A DNA stretch of 64,000 nucleotides from Hevea brasiliensis (GCF_030052815.1 NW_026614721.1:62001-126000); one strand, 5' to 3'; shown: positions 12,723 through 26,033, counted from the first letter of the stretch. Program-made: numbers and translations. The notes: generated from the sequence alone by a model not told the origin.

Positions 12723-13250
12723 CCTTTTCCACTGAAAATATACAATGGAGATGTCTCAATACTCAATTTAACTACCATTAATAGTCAATTAATTAAATTC
12801 CTAATGAATGCCTAAGTTATTTAAGCAATTTCAAGAAGTTTAAGTTCTGGACAGATTTATGTCTTGAATTTTGAATTCAATTTCAACCTAATTCTAATCA
12901 TAATTTAGTGAGGTGTTTTTCATGAAAACCGTCTCTCTATGTCTTAGTTTTATTTTCCAATTTGAATTACTCCATTTGGAGTTTTGTAGCTCTAGATATG
13001 GTCAATTTATCAAGACTGGTTCACTAACCCTTTGCTGTTCTAGAACCTGGCAGATTCTGGAACCTCACTTTGTGCAGTCAAGTGGACCAGCTACAATCAT
13101 ATTTTAACCTAATTTTCTTCATATGAGTTGTTCCCCTATGTGTCCTGGCAATTTTTAGATTTGCTTGTATTTTAAAAATTTTCTCCTAATTTTATAAGTT
13201 CAATATGATAGATTAATGGCTATGAAGGGGTTTAACTAGTTTAGCTCCAC
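12723..13250 (-). repeat. Reverse-oriented LTR-E, second part
   Basis: This continues the LTR interrupted at 2912. The segments ttcaacctaattctaatcat and the one ending in ggagttttgtagctc match complements of 35160-35290 in LTR-C and the plus-strand text near 51660. Similarity fades after about 13100 and no LTR terminus is found, so the right boundary is approximate and the LTR is probably truncated. Confidence 0.55.
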
Positions 13251-14058
13251 TTAGGTGATTTAATTTTTCACGAATAACATATTAAAGCCTTTTTGCCCAT
13301 TCAGTTACATTTATTCCTCTTTCCCAGAGAGTCCAATCATTAGCTCATCAAGGTCTTAGTTATAATTCTAAGTTAAAAGCCTTTTGAAAAAGTCCAAAAT
13401 TTTCAAAATTTACAAAAATTTTCTAGATTTTTGACACACAAATATAATATAGATATAATAAGGTGATGAAATGCAATATATGAATGCAATGCATAAAATG
13501 CACCCCAAACTCAAATTTGACAGTGTCATCAATGTCATCAAGATTTCACAATCCGGTCAAGAGCAACATCATAAATGTAATAATGAGAAAAAGCTAATGG
13601 ATATAAAAAACTCCCCTTTGAAGCATGCCTTCCCTTGAAGATTTGTGAGTTTAATTTCCATTACTCCTTTCAAGTTCTTCTTGAACCTACAAAGTGAGCA
13701 AACATCAAAATCAAGTTTGGGAGGGTGATAAAACAAAAGAAATAGATAAATGCAAAGATTAAATTTAAAACTTGGATTGCCTCCTAAGAAATGCTAATTT
13801 AAGGTCATTAGCTTGACCCCTTTCAGAATTGCTAATCAAAGAGCGGTGTTCGCCCATAGTAGTTGTCATGTAACACCACATATGGGTCTTGATTTGTGGT
13901 ACCCTCAAGATTGGCAAGATTTGGAATATAGTAGCATCTAGACCTTAAAAACGCTATTATAGTTAGCGTCCTGCGCTCACCTCGTCCAACTCAGCAAAGT
14001 TCACTCATTTTTTATAATTACTCTCAAACTCACCTTTTTGGGTATACTTTTTTTTATT
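13251..14058. other. Unassigned stretch with a probable Athila/Tat-like relic
   Basis: No ORF or LTR ends are recognised. Near 13765-13815 the bases cttggattgcctcctaagaa followed by a gtcattagcttgacc motif resemble, in reverse, a phrase often found just after pol in Athila/Tat-type Gypsy elements of plants. I infer a decayed minus-strand fragment of such an element. The recognition is from memory and weak. Confidence 0.3.
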
Positions 14059-14580
14059 ACACCTTTTTGGTAAAAATCCCAATAATCAACCTAATCCTGA
14101 GTATCAATAGTGGTATTATTAGCACTGGCTTATTCTTAGCTGGTTTTATGCTTTGATCTCTGAATCTCTCTTACCACAGGTTGTCGGTTCTGCTACAGAA
14201 AAAGAGGCATGGATGAAACTTGAAAACATATTCTCATATGGAACTCGCACCCAGTTTATCCAACTCCAATGGCAACTAAAACATTCACAAAGAGGCACTG
14301 ATAATATTAACACCTATATGCGGCAAGCCAAAATGATTTTTGATCAATTGGCTGTGTTTCAAGCTCATGTCACCGAAGATTCATTAGTCAATGATATTAT
14401 TGATGGATTTGGTAGTCATTATCATCCATTTGCCAATGCAATTGAAGCCAGTAATGTTCCCATTTCATTCGATTATCTGGACGCTTTGTTATTGAGCAAA
14501 GAATCACAACTGATAGATAAAGCTAATTCCGTCACTGCTCACATGCATGTCTCTGATTGCTTAGCTTGCTGCATCCAATA
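14059..14580 (+). pseudogene. Old Copia element: gag fragment
   Basis: From about 14060 the frame reads a Copia gag N-terminal region with two stops, then runs open at 14153-14580. Family landmarks are LLPQVVGSATEKEAW, the LENIF / FIQLQWQLK stretch, a Tyr-rich helix and DIIDGFG, the hallmarks of the UBN2-type gag of plant Copia elements. No LTR is recognisable upstream, so the 5' end is lost. The zinc knuckle is not seen. Confidence 0.8.
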
Positions 14581-15060
14581 AAATGATGTCAGGCAACTTT
14601 TATGATCATGGGAAAAATAAGATCACTAATTGGTCCCCTACCTCCAACTTAACTTGTCATGCTTCCTCCTTTACCAATATTATCTCTATCAAGCACCTTC
14701 CAAACAAATGACAACACAGTCAGCATCTTAGGACCCATACTAAGACCCTTAATTCCACGGAATGGTATTTGTGCCGGCCCATTCTCCCACATTGACCAAG
14801 TCCATCATAGCCCATGTGTCTCCTCCACATAAGACAACATAGTAGAACCTTAAAGTCCACCCACCTCACAAATATGATCAACACCAAATCACATTCTCAA
14901 TGGCAGCTTAATACCACCATATTCTCCTAATAACAGACTGTCCCCAGTTGTCATTTTAACTAATCACCAATCTCAGCCTAATCCATCTCAATGAACCCAC
15001 CATATGACTATACAGACTCAGACAGGAAGCCTTAAACCCAAGATGTATACTACCACCAAT
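14581..15060 (+). pseudogene. Old Copia element: heavily decayed link between gag and RT
   Basis: The protease and integrase expected between gag and RT would need well over 1 kb, but only about 480 bp remain. Near 15005 the frame gives MTIQTQTGSLKPK, like the basic linker that precedes Copia RT. I infer that protease and integrase were deleted. Confidence 0.55.
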
Positions 15061-16061
15061 GATCCAATTTTAGTTCCCATTGTCATAGCAAAGCATTAGC
15101 TCATCATAAATGGAGGGAGGCCATGCAACAAGATATTAACGCTCTCTTTAAAATTGGAACATGGGATTTTGTACCATGAGACCATGCTCAGAATATCATT
15201 GCTTATAATATTTCGTGTCAAACAAAGGCCTGATAAATCTATTAAAAAATAGAAGGTGCCCCTTGTGGCAAAGGCCTATAATCAATGCCTAGCTATTGGC
15301 TATTCAAGAAACTCTTTCACTTGTGGTTAAGCCAGCTACAATCAAATTGGGCCTTCTATTGCTGTATCCCATTCCTGGTCTATTCGGCAACTGGATGTCT
15401 CTAGTCCATTTTTTCATGGAGACATGGAAGATAAAGTTTTCATGGAACAACCCTCAAGATTTGTTGATAACGAATTTGTTTGTAAGTTGCAATGGAGTTT
15501 ATATGGTCTTTGCTAATCTCTAAGATAATGGTATAAGAAACTCACTAGTGCATTAATTACTTAGGGTTTTCATATCTCAGCTATTGATTCTTCATTATTG
15601 CATTATAAACAAAATGTTATCCAAACATTTTGCCTTATGTATGTTGATGATCTTATCTTAATAGGGACTAGTGATAGCTTTCTTTAACAACTAATTGATT
15701 CACTTAGCATTGAGTTCATGTTTAAAGATCTTACCCACTGGATTACTTCCTTGGCATTGGAGTAACTTCCTCTAAAAATGGCTTGCATCTCTCTCAAGCT
15801 AAGCATGTCAATGATTTATTGCAAAAAGCTAACATGGAAATGTGTAATCCCATATCCACGCCTACTATCCCTTCAGAAAGCTCACACCACATGATGGTGA
15901 GCCCACAGCTAAGCCAATGTTGTATCAAGCAATAGTAGGTAGTCTTTAGTACTTAACCATTATGTGACCATACATTTCATTCTCCATGCACCAGTTGTCT
16001 AAGATCTTGCATGCCCCATCAACCACCTATTGAAATGCTATAAAACGCATATTAGGCTACT
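15061..16061 (+). pseudogene. Old Copia element: reverse transcriptase fragment
   Basis: Read across several frames, the region shows the Copia RT order: HKWREAM (15110), GTWDFVP (15160), IRQLDVS (15385), VFMEQP (15437), YVDDLILIGT (15645) and VGSL followed by KRILGYLK (to 16065). The YVDD active site survives. There are many stops and frameshifts, so it is long dead. It breaks off at 16061-16066, where the reverse solo LTR begins, and resumes at 26034. Confidence 0.85.
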
Positions 16062-16563
16062 TAAAGTGAAAAAGAAAACACCTCCTAGGGTGCAAAAATA
16101 GCAATTTTAAATTTTTGAACCCTAAGTGTTTCATGCAACACATACAAGTTGATTTCCTATTGTAAAAACACATATATCTTTTGTTACAACTCTTGTAATT
16201 CTATTACTATTAGCCTATTTGCCATTAAGAAACTAAAATCATATCAAATATTAAAGTTTTAGGGATTTTACCGAATAGGTGTAAAATCAATTCTAACACT
16301 AAATTCGGTCACCTCCAAATGTCGGTCTTCTAATCCGTCCACACGAACAGCTTGATCAAAGCTTTAACTTTGTACCAAAATCCCTTTTGTGCTCTCTCTC
16401 TTGATTTGGCCAACAAGTTACACAAGAAGATGATTTAGGTTTTTTGGTTTTAACTATATGAAAGAGTAGAGAAATAATTTCTCTAGCTTTAATTCAAGAG
16501 TAATAACTTCTAATTTCTCTTGAATTAAACACAAGAAAGAAGAAAGAAGTATTTGGCTTGAGA

Positions 16564-18109
16564 TGTAACACCCCCGTTTGCATAGCCTGGTAGATCTCAC
16601 TGTTCCGGTGACCGGTGTCGGTCTGGACAATTAAGGGGATTAGAACCACATTTAAGACAACTAGATAACCTATAAACACAAATTTTAAGGAACGTCAAGT
16701 TTAGCGGATATAAACTAGATAAAAGTGAATTTGAATTTATTTTTAGATTTATGCTAAGTTATGGTACTGAAACACTGTGAAACTGTGTGTTTTAGCTGAA
16801 AAAGACTTGGAAGGTCTGAGAGACTAAGTCAAGGCTTAGAGGCGACTCACGTCAGGTTTGTGCACAATAAACCTTAAATGAGCATTTTGTCATTGAAAAA
16901 TTGATTTAGTATAATTTATGAAAAATTGATGTTAATCATGAATTGTGTTGCTACCTTGTGAATGAAATTATGACTTTGGAAATTTATCGGATTTCTCATG
17001 AATTATTTGAATAAAATGTTTGAAATGGATTTTTGATTCACACTTAGCATGACAGTGCCTTATTACTCCTCCTCCATTCATGGGGTGAGATCGATTATTT
17101 TTCCTCCCTCTCTGGTTTACCAGTTGAGGTTATAGATCGGATGAGTACTCATTAGCTAGCTAGCCAACTCCCTCATTGATTTCGATTAGTGGGGTTGTAG
17201 ATTGCTTTGTCGTGGTGTACAACACGGTATTGATCGAAAATTTTGTGTCATTGCTTAAGTTGTGTATGATTTGGCAACACTTTGTTTATTAAATTATTTG
17301 ATCAAATTGTGTTATTATAAGTTTTGATAATTTGTGAAATGTGATTGAAAAATATTTAAATTGTGTTTTGTCAATGAATGATTTATGTATTGTATTTTAA
17401 AATTTTATTATGCACCACTGAGTATTTTTATACTCAGCGATAGCTAATTTTATCATGAGATAGAGCAAGGAGAAAGCAGCAGAGTGAGCTGCTATTGAAT
17501 TGAGGACCACACTGATATTTTTGTACGAGTATTGTTTTATACCCTTGTAGTTATTTTGATGTAAATATTGCTATGTTTTATGTATCAATGTAAAGTTGAG
17601 CAGTTGTATAATAAATTGTAATAATTTTATTTTTGAAACTTCTTTTTGTAAATTAAGGTTTGTATTTATGAATTTCACACTTTATGCACTGTGAATGAAG
17701 TTATGAAATATTTTGAGATGATAAACTTTGATTGGATTGTGGAATTATTTTGAAGTGGATTGAATTGAGTTGACTTAAGATTATTTGGAGGTTGGGAGTT
17801 GAGAAAATTATTGGAAGTGTTTTTTTTTTTAGGTATTTGAAGAACTGTTTTCTCAAAATATAGACGAAACTCTGTCAAAATTTTTATGAAATTTGTGAAA
17901 AAGTTAAAGTGGACAAAAATTTTTACTAGTATTTAAACTTTGAATAAATGATTTTAATTCCTACCAAAATGCTCACCACTTCCAAAATGTAAGAAAATTG
18001 TTTTAAAATCCCTAGTAGGGTACTTAATGAGTTATCGGTAGGTGAAGTTCAGTAGTTCATTAGGTAGTCTACGGGAACATGTCATGCCTTAGAGGGGTAA
18101 GGTGTGACA
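16564..18109 (+). repeat. 5' LTR of Gypsy-1 (1546 bp)
   Basis: It starts tgtaacacccccgtttgcat and ends aaggtgtgaca. Nearly identical to 22987-24538. Compared with the 3459-bp LTR of Gypsy-2 it keeps both ends but lacks about 1.9 kb from the middle, joined near 16675. Confidence 0.94.
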
Positions 18110-18117
18110 TGTTTTAG

Positions 18118-18129
18118 TAGTATCAGAGC
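18118..18129 (+). other. Primer binding site of Gypsy-1, one mismatch
   Basis: tagtatcagagc lies eight bases after the LTR. The canonical Met-tRNA site is tggtatcagagc, seen intact in Gypsy-2, C and D; here the second base is A. Confidence 0.85.
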
Positions 18130-18296
18130 ATGGTTTTCCAATAAATTTTGACTGTGTATGAATATTTCTTTGATAAGTACAACTGCTCAAGTGTCTTTAA
18201 TTGATACATATGACATATTTACATCATAAATATGCACTAATGGAGGTCAACCTCCTTGTGTTTGATCTCAGGAAGTAGAAATTTTGGGAAAACGGA

Positions 18297-19489
18297 ATGG
18301 AAGAAGGAGATCATTCCGTGGAACAATCTGTTGAGGCTGAGGTTCAAAGGGAAGCCCCAGCACTCTAGAACGTGAGTGGGTCAGCCACTCCAGCTCCTAC
18401 TCTAGCACCGCAGTTTCCTGCTCAGTTTGCACAGCAGATGGCTACGTTTTTCCAGCAAATGGCAGGAAATGTGCCACCCCAAGCTCAGGTGCAAGCACCT
18501 ACTGCACAACCATAGCCCTCAGCTCGGCAATATGAAAAATTGATAAAATTTGGGGCCACCAAGTTTAAAGACACTGTGGATCCACTGGAGGCGGAACAGT
18601 GGTTAGAAAGAATGGAACGGGTTTTTAGAAAGCTGTAGTGTGTGGAAGAGCTAAAGTTCGAGTATTCTATTTCCTTGTTGTAAGGGGATGCATATGAATG
18701 GTGGAAGACCATTCCCCACAGCTTAGTAGAACCTCCAGTCCTTACTTGGTCAGATTTTTTGAGGGAGTTTTGACAGAAGTGGGTCCCCGATGCATATGTG
18801 GATATGAAGTTACAAGAATTCCTGAGTTTGAAAAAGGGGACAGAACCATAGCAGAATATGAGAGAGACTTCTCTCGACTGAGCCACTACGCTAGAAGCTT
18901 AGTCTCCACCCCCAGAGATAGATGTAAGAGGTTTGAGGCTGGGTTAAGGCCGAATCTGAGAATGCAAGTTGTGGGTTTCCGACATCAGAATTTCTCTGAG
19001 TTGATCTCACAGGCCCTGGAATTGGAAAGGATAGAATTAGAAGGGGCAGTGAAGAAGGGTATACAAGAGAAAGAAAAGACTGAAAAGTCTACTGGACAAG
19101 CACCTGAGAGTGGTTCAGGGAAGAGGAAACAGTCTGGAGGATCTAGCTCTCGTAGATCTGGCAGAGGCAGATTCTCTGGCCAAAAATCACCCCGGTCTAG
19201 TCAGCAGACCTAGCAAGCACCTCGAGGAACTCTATCAGTACGGCAGTGTGAAACTTGTGGTAGAACACATGGTGGGGTTTGTTTCAAGGCCACTGGTGCA
19301 TGTTTTAACTATGGAGAGAGCGGACATTTCGCTAAGGATTGTACTAGTCCGCGCCGGTCTGGACCTTCTGCTACATCTGAAGGATCAGCCCAAGTCTCTA
19401 CACCTAGAGGATCACAGCCAGCTGCTAGAGGTAGAGGCAGAGGTAGGGGTCCTGGTAACACTCCTGGAAGTCAAAGCACTGTTAACTAG
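18297..19489 (+). pseudogene. Gypsy-1 gag
   Basis: The frame opens with MEEGDHSVEQSVEAEVQ at 18297, which matches the start of gag in Gypsy-2. The retrotransposon gag core (EAEQWLERMERVF, EWWKTIP, DFLREF, IAEYERDFSRLS) spans about 18570-18890. A Ser/Arg-rich region and a zinc knuckle (about 19300) follow. Stops occur at 18366, 18513, 18636, 18681, 18771, 19211 and 19487. A one-base deletion near 18829 shifts the frame. The knuckle reads CFNYGESGHFAKDC, with the second Cys replaced by Tyr; Gypsy-2 still has it. Confidence 0.9.
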
Positions 19490-22400
19490 CCAATATCCAG
19501 TGGCACACCAGTTAGAGTGTATACCATGCATCAGAGGGAGAAGGCTGAAACATCAGACGTAGTAGCTGGTATTTTCTCCATCCTTGACCAAGATGTACAT
19601 GTGTTATTTGATCCTGGCTCCGCACATTCGTATGTTAGTGCTAGTGTGATGTGTTCTACTGCTATTCAGTGTGTACCAATGGACTATGATGTGCTAGTAA
19701 CTAGTCCATTAGGCTAGGAGGTCAGAGTAAATAGACTATATAGGGACTGTCCTTTGGTGATCCAAGGACACACTTTTCTGTCTGATTTGATTGAAATTCC
19801 CTTCATAGATTATGATATTATCTTGGGCATGGATTGGTTAGCCAGGCATCATACGATGATTGACTGTAGACTGAAGACAGTCACTTTTGGTCTCCTTCAG
19901 TATGGTGATGTAGTAATACATGGGGAGAGGCAGTTATTGCCTTCAAACATAATTTCAGCTGCGCTGGCTCGAAAAATGATTAGGAAAGGATGTGAGGCAT
20001 ACTTGGCACATGTGATAGACACCCAAGTGGGGAGTCCGACGAGGACATTCCTCAGATGTGACTTTTGGATGTATTTCCTGATGAATTGCCAGGATTACCT
20101 CCAGAAAGAGAAGTGCAGTTTGAAATTGATGTTATGCCTGGTATGGACCCAATCTCCATGACACCATATAGAATGGCACCAGCAGAACTAAAAGAATTGA
20201 AAGTACAGTTGCAAGAGCTGCTTGATAAGGGCTTTATCTGCCTTAGTGTGTCACCTTGGGGAGCACCAGTATTGTTTGTAAAGAAGAAGGATGGCACTCT
20301 TCGATTATGCATTGACTATCGGTAGTTGAATAAGGTGACAATAAAGAACAGATACCCATTGCCCTGCATTGATGACTTGTTTGATCAATTGAGGGGTGCA
20401 GCTGTGTTCTCCAAAATTGACCTGAGATCAGATTATTATTAGCTGAAAGTACAAGAGCAGATATTTCTAAAACTACCTTCAGAACCCGCTATGGCCATTA
20501 TGAGTTATTGATCATGCCATTCGGGTTAACTAATGCTCCGGCTGATTTTATGGATTTGATGAACACTATCTTCAGACCATACCTCAACCAGTTTGTTGTG
20601 ATATTTATTGATGATATATTGGTCTATTCGAGGAATGTAGAAGAGCATGATAGACATCTGTGGATTGTACTATAGATATTGAGGGAGAAACAGCTATATG
20701 CCAAATTATTGAAGTGTGAATTTTGGCTGAAGGAAATATCTTTCTTGGGGCATGTAGTATCAGAAGAGGGCATCAAGGTAGATCCAAGTAAGATAGAAGC
20801 TGTCTTTAATTGGAGGCCACCCAGAAATATTATGGAGATTCGTAGTTTTATAGGTTTAGTTGGATACTACCGTCGATTTGTAAAGGGATTCTCCATGTTA
20901 GCATCTCCATTAACCATGCTGCTTAGAAAAGATGTGAAATTTCAGTGGATGGATAAATGCCAACAGAGTTTTGATGAATTGAAGAAATGTTTAACTGAGG
21001 CTCTAGTCCTGACTTTACCTACACCGGGTAAAGAATATACAGTTTACAGCGATGCTTCTCACAATAGGCTAGGTTGTGTGTTGATGCAAGATCGGACTGT
21101 CATTGCCTATGCATCACGTCAACTGAAACCGCATGAGAGGAATTATCCGACACATGATTTGGAGCTTGCAGCTATTGTGTTTGCTCTTAAGATCTGGAGA
21201 CATTATTTGTATGGGGAGAAGTGCTACATTTACACAGATCATAAGAGTTTGAAGTATTTGGGTACTCAGAAGGAGTTGAACTTGAGACAGAGGAGATGGT
21301 TAGAGTTGATAAAAGACTATGATTGTCTGATGGACTATCAGCCAGGGAAAGCTAATGTTGTGGTTGATGCCTTAAGTTGCAAGACTATGACAAGTCTACG
21401 GGTTACTCCTTTTTCTATGGTACACGAGTTGAGATCATTACATGCTAGTTTAGAGATTGATGATGAGGGGCAGACAGCAGTTGCATGGCATGTACAGCCA
21501 GTATTGATTGATCATATTAGAATGGCTGCTCAGAATGATAAGAAGAAACAGAGACTGTTGGAAGAAGTCCGGCAGGGCAAGAAACTAGAATTCTCAATCA
21601 GAGATGATGGTCTACTGCTACACCAGGGTAGAATGTGTGTTCCTAATGATGTTGAATTGAGGCAGATCATTTTGAAAGAAGCACATGAGTCTCCTTTTGC
21701 CATGCACCGTAGTGGTACAAAAATGTATAGAGGGCTAAAGGAGCATTACTGGTGGATGGGTATAAAAAGAGATGTGGCAGAGTTTGTTTCCAAATGTCTA
21801 ACTTGTCAGCAGGTAAAGGTAGAGCATCAAGTACCCACTAGGTTGTTACATCCACTACCAGTACCATAATGGAAATGGGAGAGAATAACAATGGATTTTG
21901 TGATGGGACTTCCAAAGACACAGAAGAGTCATGATGCAGTATGGGTCATTGTCGACAGACTAACTAAGTCTGCTCATTTTCTGCCAGTCCGAATGGACTA
22001 TAGTTTAGACAGATTAGCTAGGTTGTACATCAATGAGATTGTGAGACTGCATGGAGTGCCAGTAACCATTGTATCAGACAGAGATCCTAGGTTCACTTCT
22101 AGATTCTGGGGTAGTCTTCAGAGAGTCCTAGGAACTAGATTGAACTTCAAGATCGCATTTCGCCTACGCATGCATGGCCACCCGAGAGGGTAATTCAGAT
22201 CTTGGAGGACATGCTACGGGCTTGTGTGATTGAGTTTGAGGGCAGTTGGGACATACACTTGCCTTTGATTGAGTTTGCTTACAACAACAGCTACCAGTCA
22301 AGCATTGGGATGCCTCCATTTGAAGCTTTGTATGGCAGAAAATGTAGAACCCCGTTGTGTTGGGATGACGTGGGTGAAAGAAAGATGATTGGACATGAAA

Positions 22401-22933
22401 TTGTTCGACAAATTGAAGAGAAGATCAGGGTGATTAGAGATCAACTTAAGACTGCATCAAATCGTCAGAAGTCCTACATTGATTTGAAGATAAGGGATAT
22501 TGAGTATGCAGTGGGTGAGAAAGTTTTCCTCAAAGTTTCTCCTTGGAAGAGAATTATGAGATTCGGCAGAAAGGGGAAACTGAGTCCTCGTTTCATTGGG
22601 CCATATGAGGTTCTGGAAAGAGTGGGTCCTTTGGCATATCGGTTGGCACTACCTCCAGAGTTGAAGAAAATACATAATGTCTTTTATGTGTCCATGTTGA
22701 GGAGGTATCGATCAGACCCATCTCATGTACTACTAGTGGAAGAAATTGAAGTGAATCCAGACCTCACATATGAGGAAGAACCCATAAAGATTCTGGCTTA
22801 TGAGGTGAAGCAGCTATGAAACAAGTAGATACCATTGGTAAAAGTGCTGTGGAACCATCATTCGGGCCAGGAGGCTACTTGGGAACGAGAGGAGGACATG
22901 AGGAGACAACACCCACAGCTGTTCAGAGATTAA
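19490..22933 (+). pseudogene. Gypsy-1 pol: protease, RT, RNase H, integrase, chromodomain
   Basis: Protease (VLFDPGSAHSY near 19605; DIILGMDWL near 19820) is followed by RT (20150-20950, active site FIDDILVYS at about 20608), RNase H (TVYSDASHN at about 21040), the integrase zinc finger (HESPFAMH...CLTCQQ), the integrase core ([24 protein letters not shown]) and a chromodomain-like C terminus (VKVLWNHH, EATWE). Frameshifts lie near 20040, 20462 and 22165. Stops are at 19715, 20323, 20440, 20673, 21867, 22817 and 22826. Catalytic motifs mostly survive, but no intact polyprotein can be made. Confidence 0.93.
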
Positions 22934-22965
22934 TACCAGGTAAAATTTCGAGACGAAATTTATTT

Positions 22966-22986
22966 AAGGGGGGGGGGGGGGAGAAT
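22966..22986 (+). other. Polypurine tract of Gypsy-1 with a run of 14 G
   Basis: aa, then 14 consecutive G (22968-22981), then agaat, directly precedes the 3' LTR. The corresponding tract of element C is aaggaggggagaat. Confidence 0.9.
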
Positions 22987-24538
22987 TGTAACACCCCCGT
23001 TTGCATAGCCTGGTAGATCTCACTGTTCCCGTCACTAGTGTTGGTCCGGACAATTAAGGGGATTAGAACCACATCTAAGACAACTAGATAACCTATAAAC
23101 ACAAATTTTAAGGAACGTCAAGTTTAGCGGATATAAACTAGATAAAAGTGAATTTGAATTTATTTTTGGATTTATGCTAAGTTATGGTACTGAAACACTG
23201 TGAAACTGTGTTTCAGCTGAAAAAGACTTGGAAGGTCTGAGAGACTAAGTCAAGGCCTAGAGGTTACTCACGTCAGGTTTGTGCACAATAAACCTTAATT
23301 GAGCATTTTGTCATTGAAAAATTGATTTAGTATAATTTATCAAAAATTGATGTTAATCATGAATTGTGTTGCCACCTTGTGAATGAAATTATGACTTTGG
23401 AAATTTATCGGATTTCTCATGAATTATTTGAATAAAATGTTTGAAATGGATTTTTGATTCACACTTAGCATGACAGTGCCTTATTACTCCTCCTCCATTC
23501 ATGGGGTGAGATCGATTATTTTTTCTCCCTCTCTAGTTTACCAGTTGAGGTTGTAGATCGGATGAATACTCATTAGCTAGCTAGCCAACTCCCTCATTGA
23601 TTTCGATTAGTGGGGTTGTAGATTGCTTTGTGGTGGTGTACAACACGGCATTGATCGAAAATTTTGTGTCATTGCTTAAGTTGTGTATGATTTGGCAACA
23701 CTTTGTTTATTAAATTATTTGATCAAATTGTGTTATTATGAGTTTTGATAATTTGTGAAATGTGATTGAAAAATATTTAAATTGTGTTTTGTCAATGAAT
23801 GATTTATGTATTGTATTTTAAAATTTTATTGTGCACCACTGAGTATTTTTATACTCAGTGATAGCTTATTTTGCTGTCGCAGATAAGAGCAAGGAGAAAG
23901 CAGCAGAGTGAGCTGCTATTGAATTGAGGACCACACTGATATTTTTGTATGAATATTGTTTTATACCCTTGTAGTTATTTTGATGTAAATATTGCTATGT
24001 TTTATGTATCAATGTAAAGTTGAGCAGTTGTATAATAAATTGTAATAATATTATTTTTGGAACTTCTTTTTGTAAATTAAGGTTTGTATTTGTGAATTTC
24101 ACACTTTATGCACTGTGAATGAAGTTATGAAATATTTTAAGATGATAAACTTTGATTGGATTGTGAAATTATTTTGAAGTGGATTGAATTGAGTTGACTT
24201 GAGATTATTTGGAGGTTGGGAGTTGAGAAAACTATTGGAAGTGTTTTTTTTTTTTTCAGGTATTTGAAGAATTGATTTATCAAAATATAGACGGAACTCT
24301 GTCAAAATTTTTATAAAATTTGCGGAAAAATTAAAATGGACAAAAATTTTTACTAGTATTTAAACTTTGAATAAATGATTTTAATTCCTACAAAAATGCT
24401 CACCACTTCCAAAATGTAAGAAAATTATTTTAAAATCCCTTGTAGGGTACTTAATGAGTTATCGGTAGGTGAAGTTCGGTAGTTCATTAGGTAGTCTACG
24501 GGAACATGTCATGCCTTACAGAGGGGTAAGGTGTGACA
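22987..24538 (+). repeat. 3' LTR of Gypsy-1 (1552 bp)
   Basis: It is collinear with 16564-18109 with scattered substitutions and small indels and ends gtgtgaca before the target duplication TGAGA. Confidence 0.94.
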
Positions 24539-26033
24539 TGAGAGAAAATGAAGGAAGAAGAAAGTGAAATCTCCAAAGTTATCTTTCAAAAGAAATACTT
24601 GGCCTTGTTATACTTTAGGGATTTTCATATTCCTAAAGCATAAAGTAATCCATAACATTTAGGGATTTGACCAATAGCAAGGTGGCTTATTCCACTTTAA
24701 GGATTCTCATATCCCTAAAGTTGTCTTCTAATCTCTAATATTTGGAGATTTTAATTCCCTAAAGTGTTATGAAATCTTTAATAAGCCGTTTATCCAATTT
24801 TCTCTTATAACTTCTCAAGCCATAATAGCTAAATAAATTCTCCTAACTCATTAATTAATATATTCTTTAATTTTTTAATCAAGCTTATATTTAAACACTT
24901 TCAATATTAGCTTAAATTCTTCCATTGTTTAATTTAGTTTCTAGTCATGTAGGGACTTTGCAATCTAATTACAAACTAAATTCATTAATTTAATTAATCA
25001 ATTAAAATATTCAATTAATTAATCAACTAAATTAACTGGTAATGAGAATAACATTAACTCTTTAATATTATTGAAACTCTTTCCATTCCAAGAGTAAAAT
25101 TTTCTTTTCACTCTTAATTCTCATAAATCATGGTTAACACCTCCCATAGTGTACCATGACTTTTCAACTAGTGATGAATTGATTCATCCCTTAAATTTTG
25201 AACCTTGATCATACATACCATGCACTAAAATCTCTTCGTTACATAATATCAATTCCACCTAGGGTCATGGTTATGTGTAACCCTAATTGGTTGGAATAAT
25301 ATGTCCTCATCTTTATTCTAATTCTTGATTAATAAGACTTTTCAATCAGAAACTCTTTGCTGATTTAGTCTATCTATCCTGGCCAGGACTTTATTTATCA
25401 AGAACAATTTAGATAGGCATAAGATTTTATCCCTATTTACTTAGGGTAATAAATCCTATCCTGATTAAATACCTATCTCTATATATAACTAGTCGGAGCC
25501 AACACACGCTCGTATACCCATACCTAGTATAAGTATGCAAGCAGTATCAAACTTAAACTAACTACATATAAGATAACTGTGTTATATCAGCTCAAGAGAT
25601 TATATGCATTATTATAATCTAAATGACTATGTATTGACAAAAGTAAACACCATGTACTAGTCATCTTTATACTACTGGTTTGGCCTACTTATCTTATTAG
25701 TGCCCTCTGTGTTTGTTATATAGCATGAGACTCGCCATTCCATCTTATTAGTATCTCATACTATGGAAACAAACAGAGGTGACAGTCTATACAGCTAAAT
25801 CATACCCAATGAGGTATCGAAGACTATGAACCATAAATTATAGCACTTGTACTAGATTGTTCCTCACTCATATTCTTAACATCTTAAGAATGGAACATCT
25901 AACATGCTACTAAAGGATATTTTTAATTAAATTTAAACCATTTAAATTAAAAGAAAAGATATTTGACATTAATTAGGAATTAATATTTACAAGATACAAA
26001 TTATAAGTTATGCTCTAAGGCATATTATTAACA

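Larger units (their letters stand above)
16564..24538 (+). mobile_element. Complete Ty3/Gypsy chromovirus-type element (Gypsy-1)
   Basis: LTRs of 1546 and 1552 bp (tgtaacaccccc...gtgtgaca) flank a primer site, gag, pol and a polypurine tract. Perfect target duplications TGAGA occur at 16559-16563 and 24539-24543. The domain order (RT before integrase, then a chromodomain-like tail) places it in the plant chromoviruses, probably Tekay/Del. The coding region has many stops and frameshifts. It is inserted in a reverse Copia solo LTR. Confidence 0.95.
16067..26033 (-). mobile_element. Reverse Copia solo LTR, split by Gypsy-1
   Basis: Read on the minus strand it starts tgttaataatatgccttaga (ending at 26033) and resembles the Copia-1 LTR throughout, but is clearly diverged from it. 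Perfect 5-bp target duplications TAAAG flank it at 16062-16066 and 26034-26038, with no internal domain, which marks a solo LTR left by LTR-LTR recombination. Without the Gypsy insert it is about 1.99 kb. The interrupted Copia RNase H sequence continues after its right end. Confidence 0.88.
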
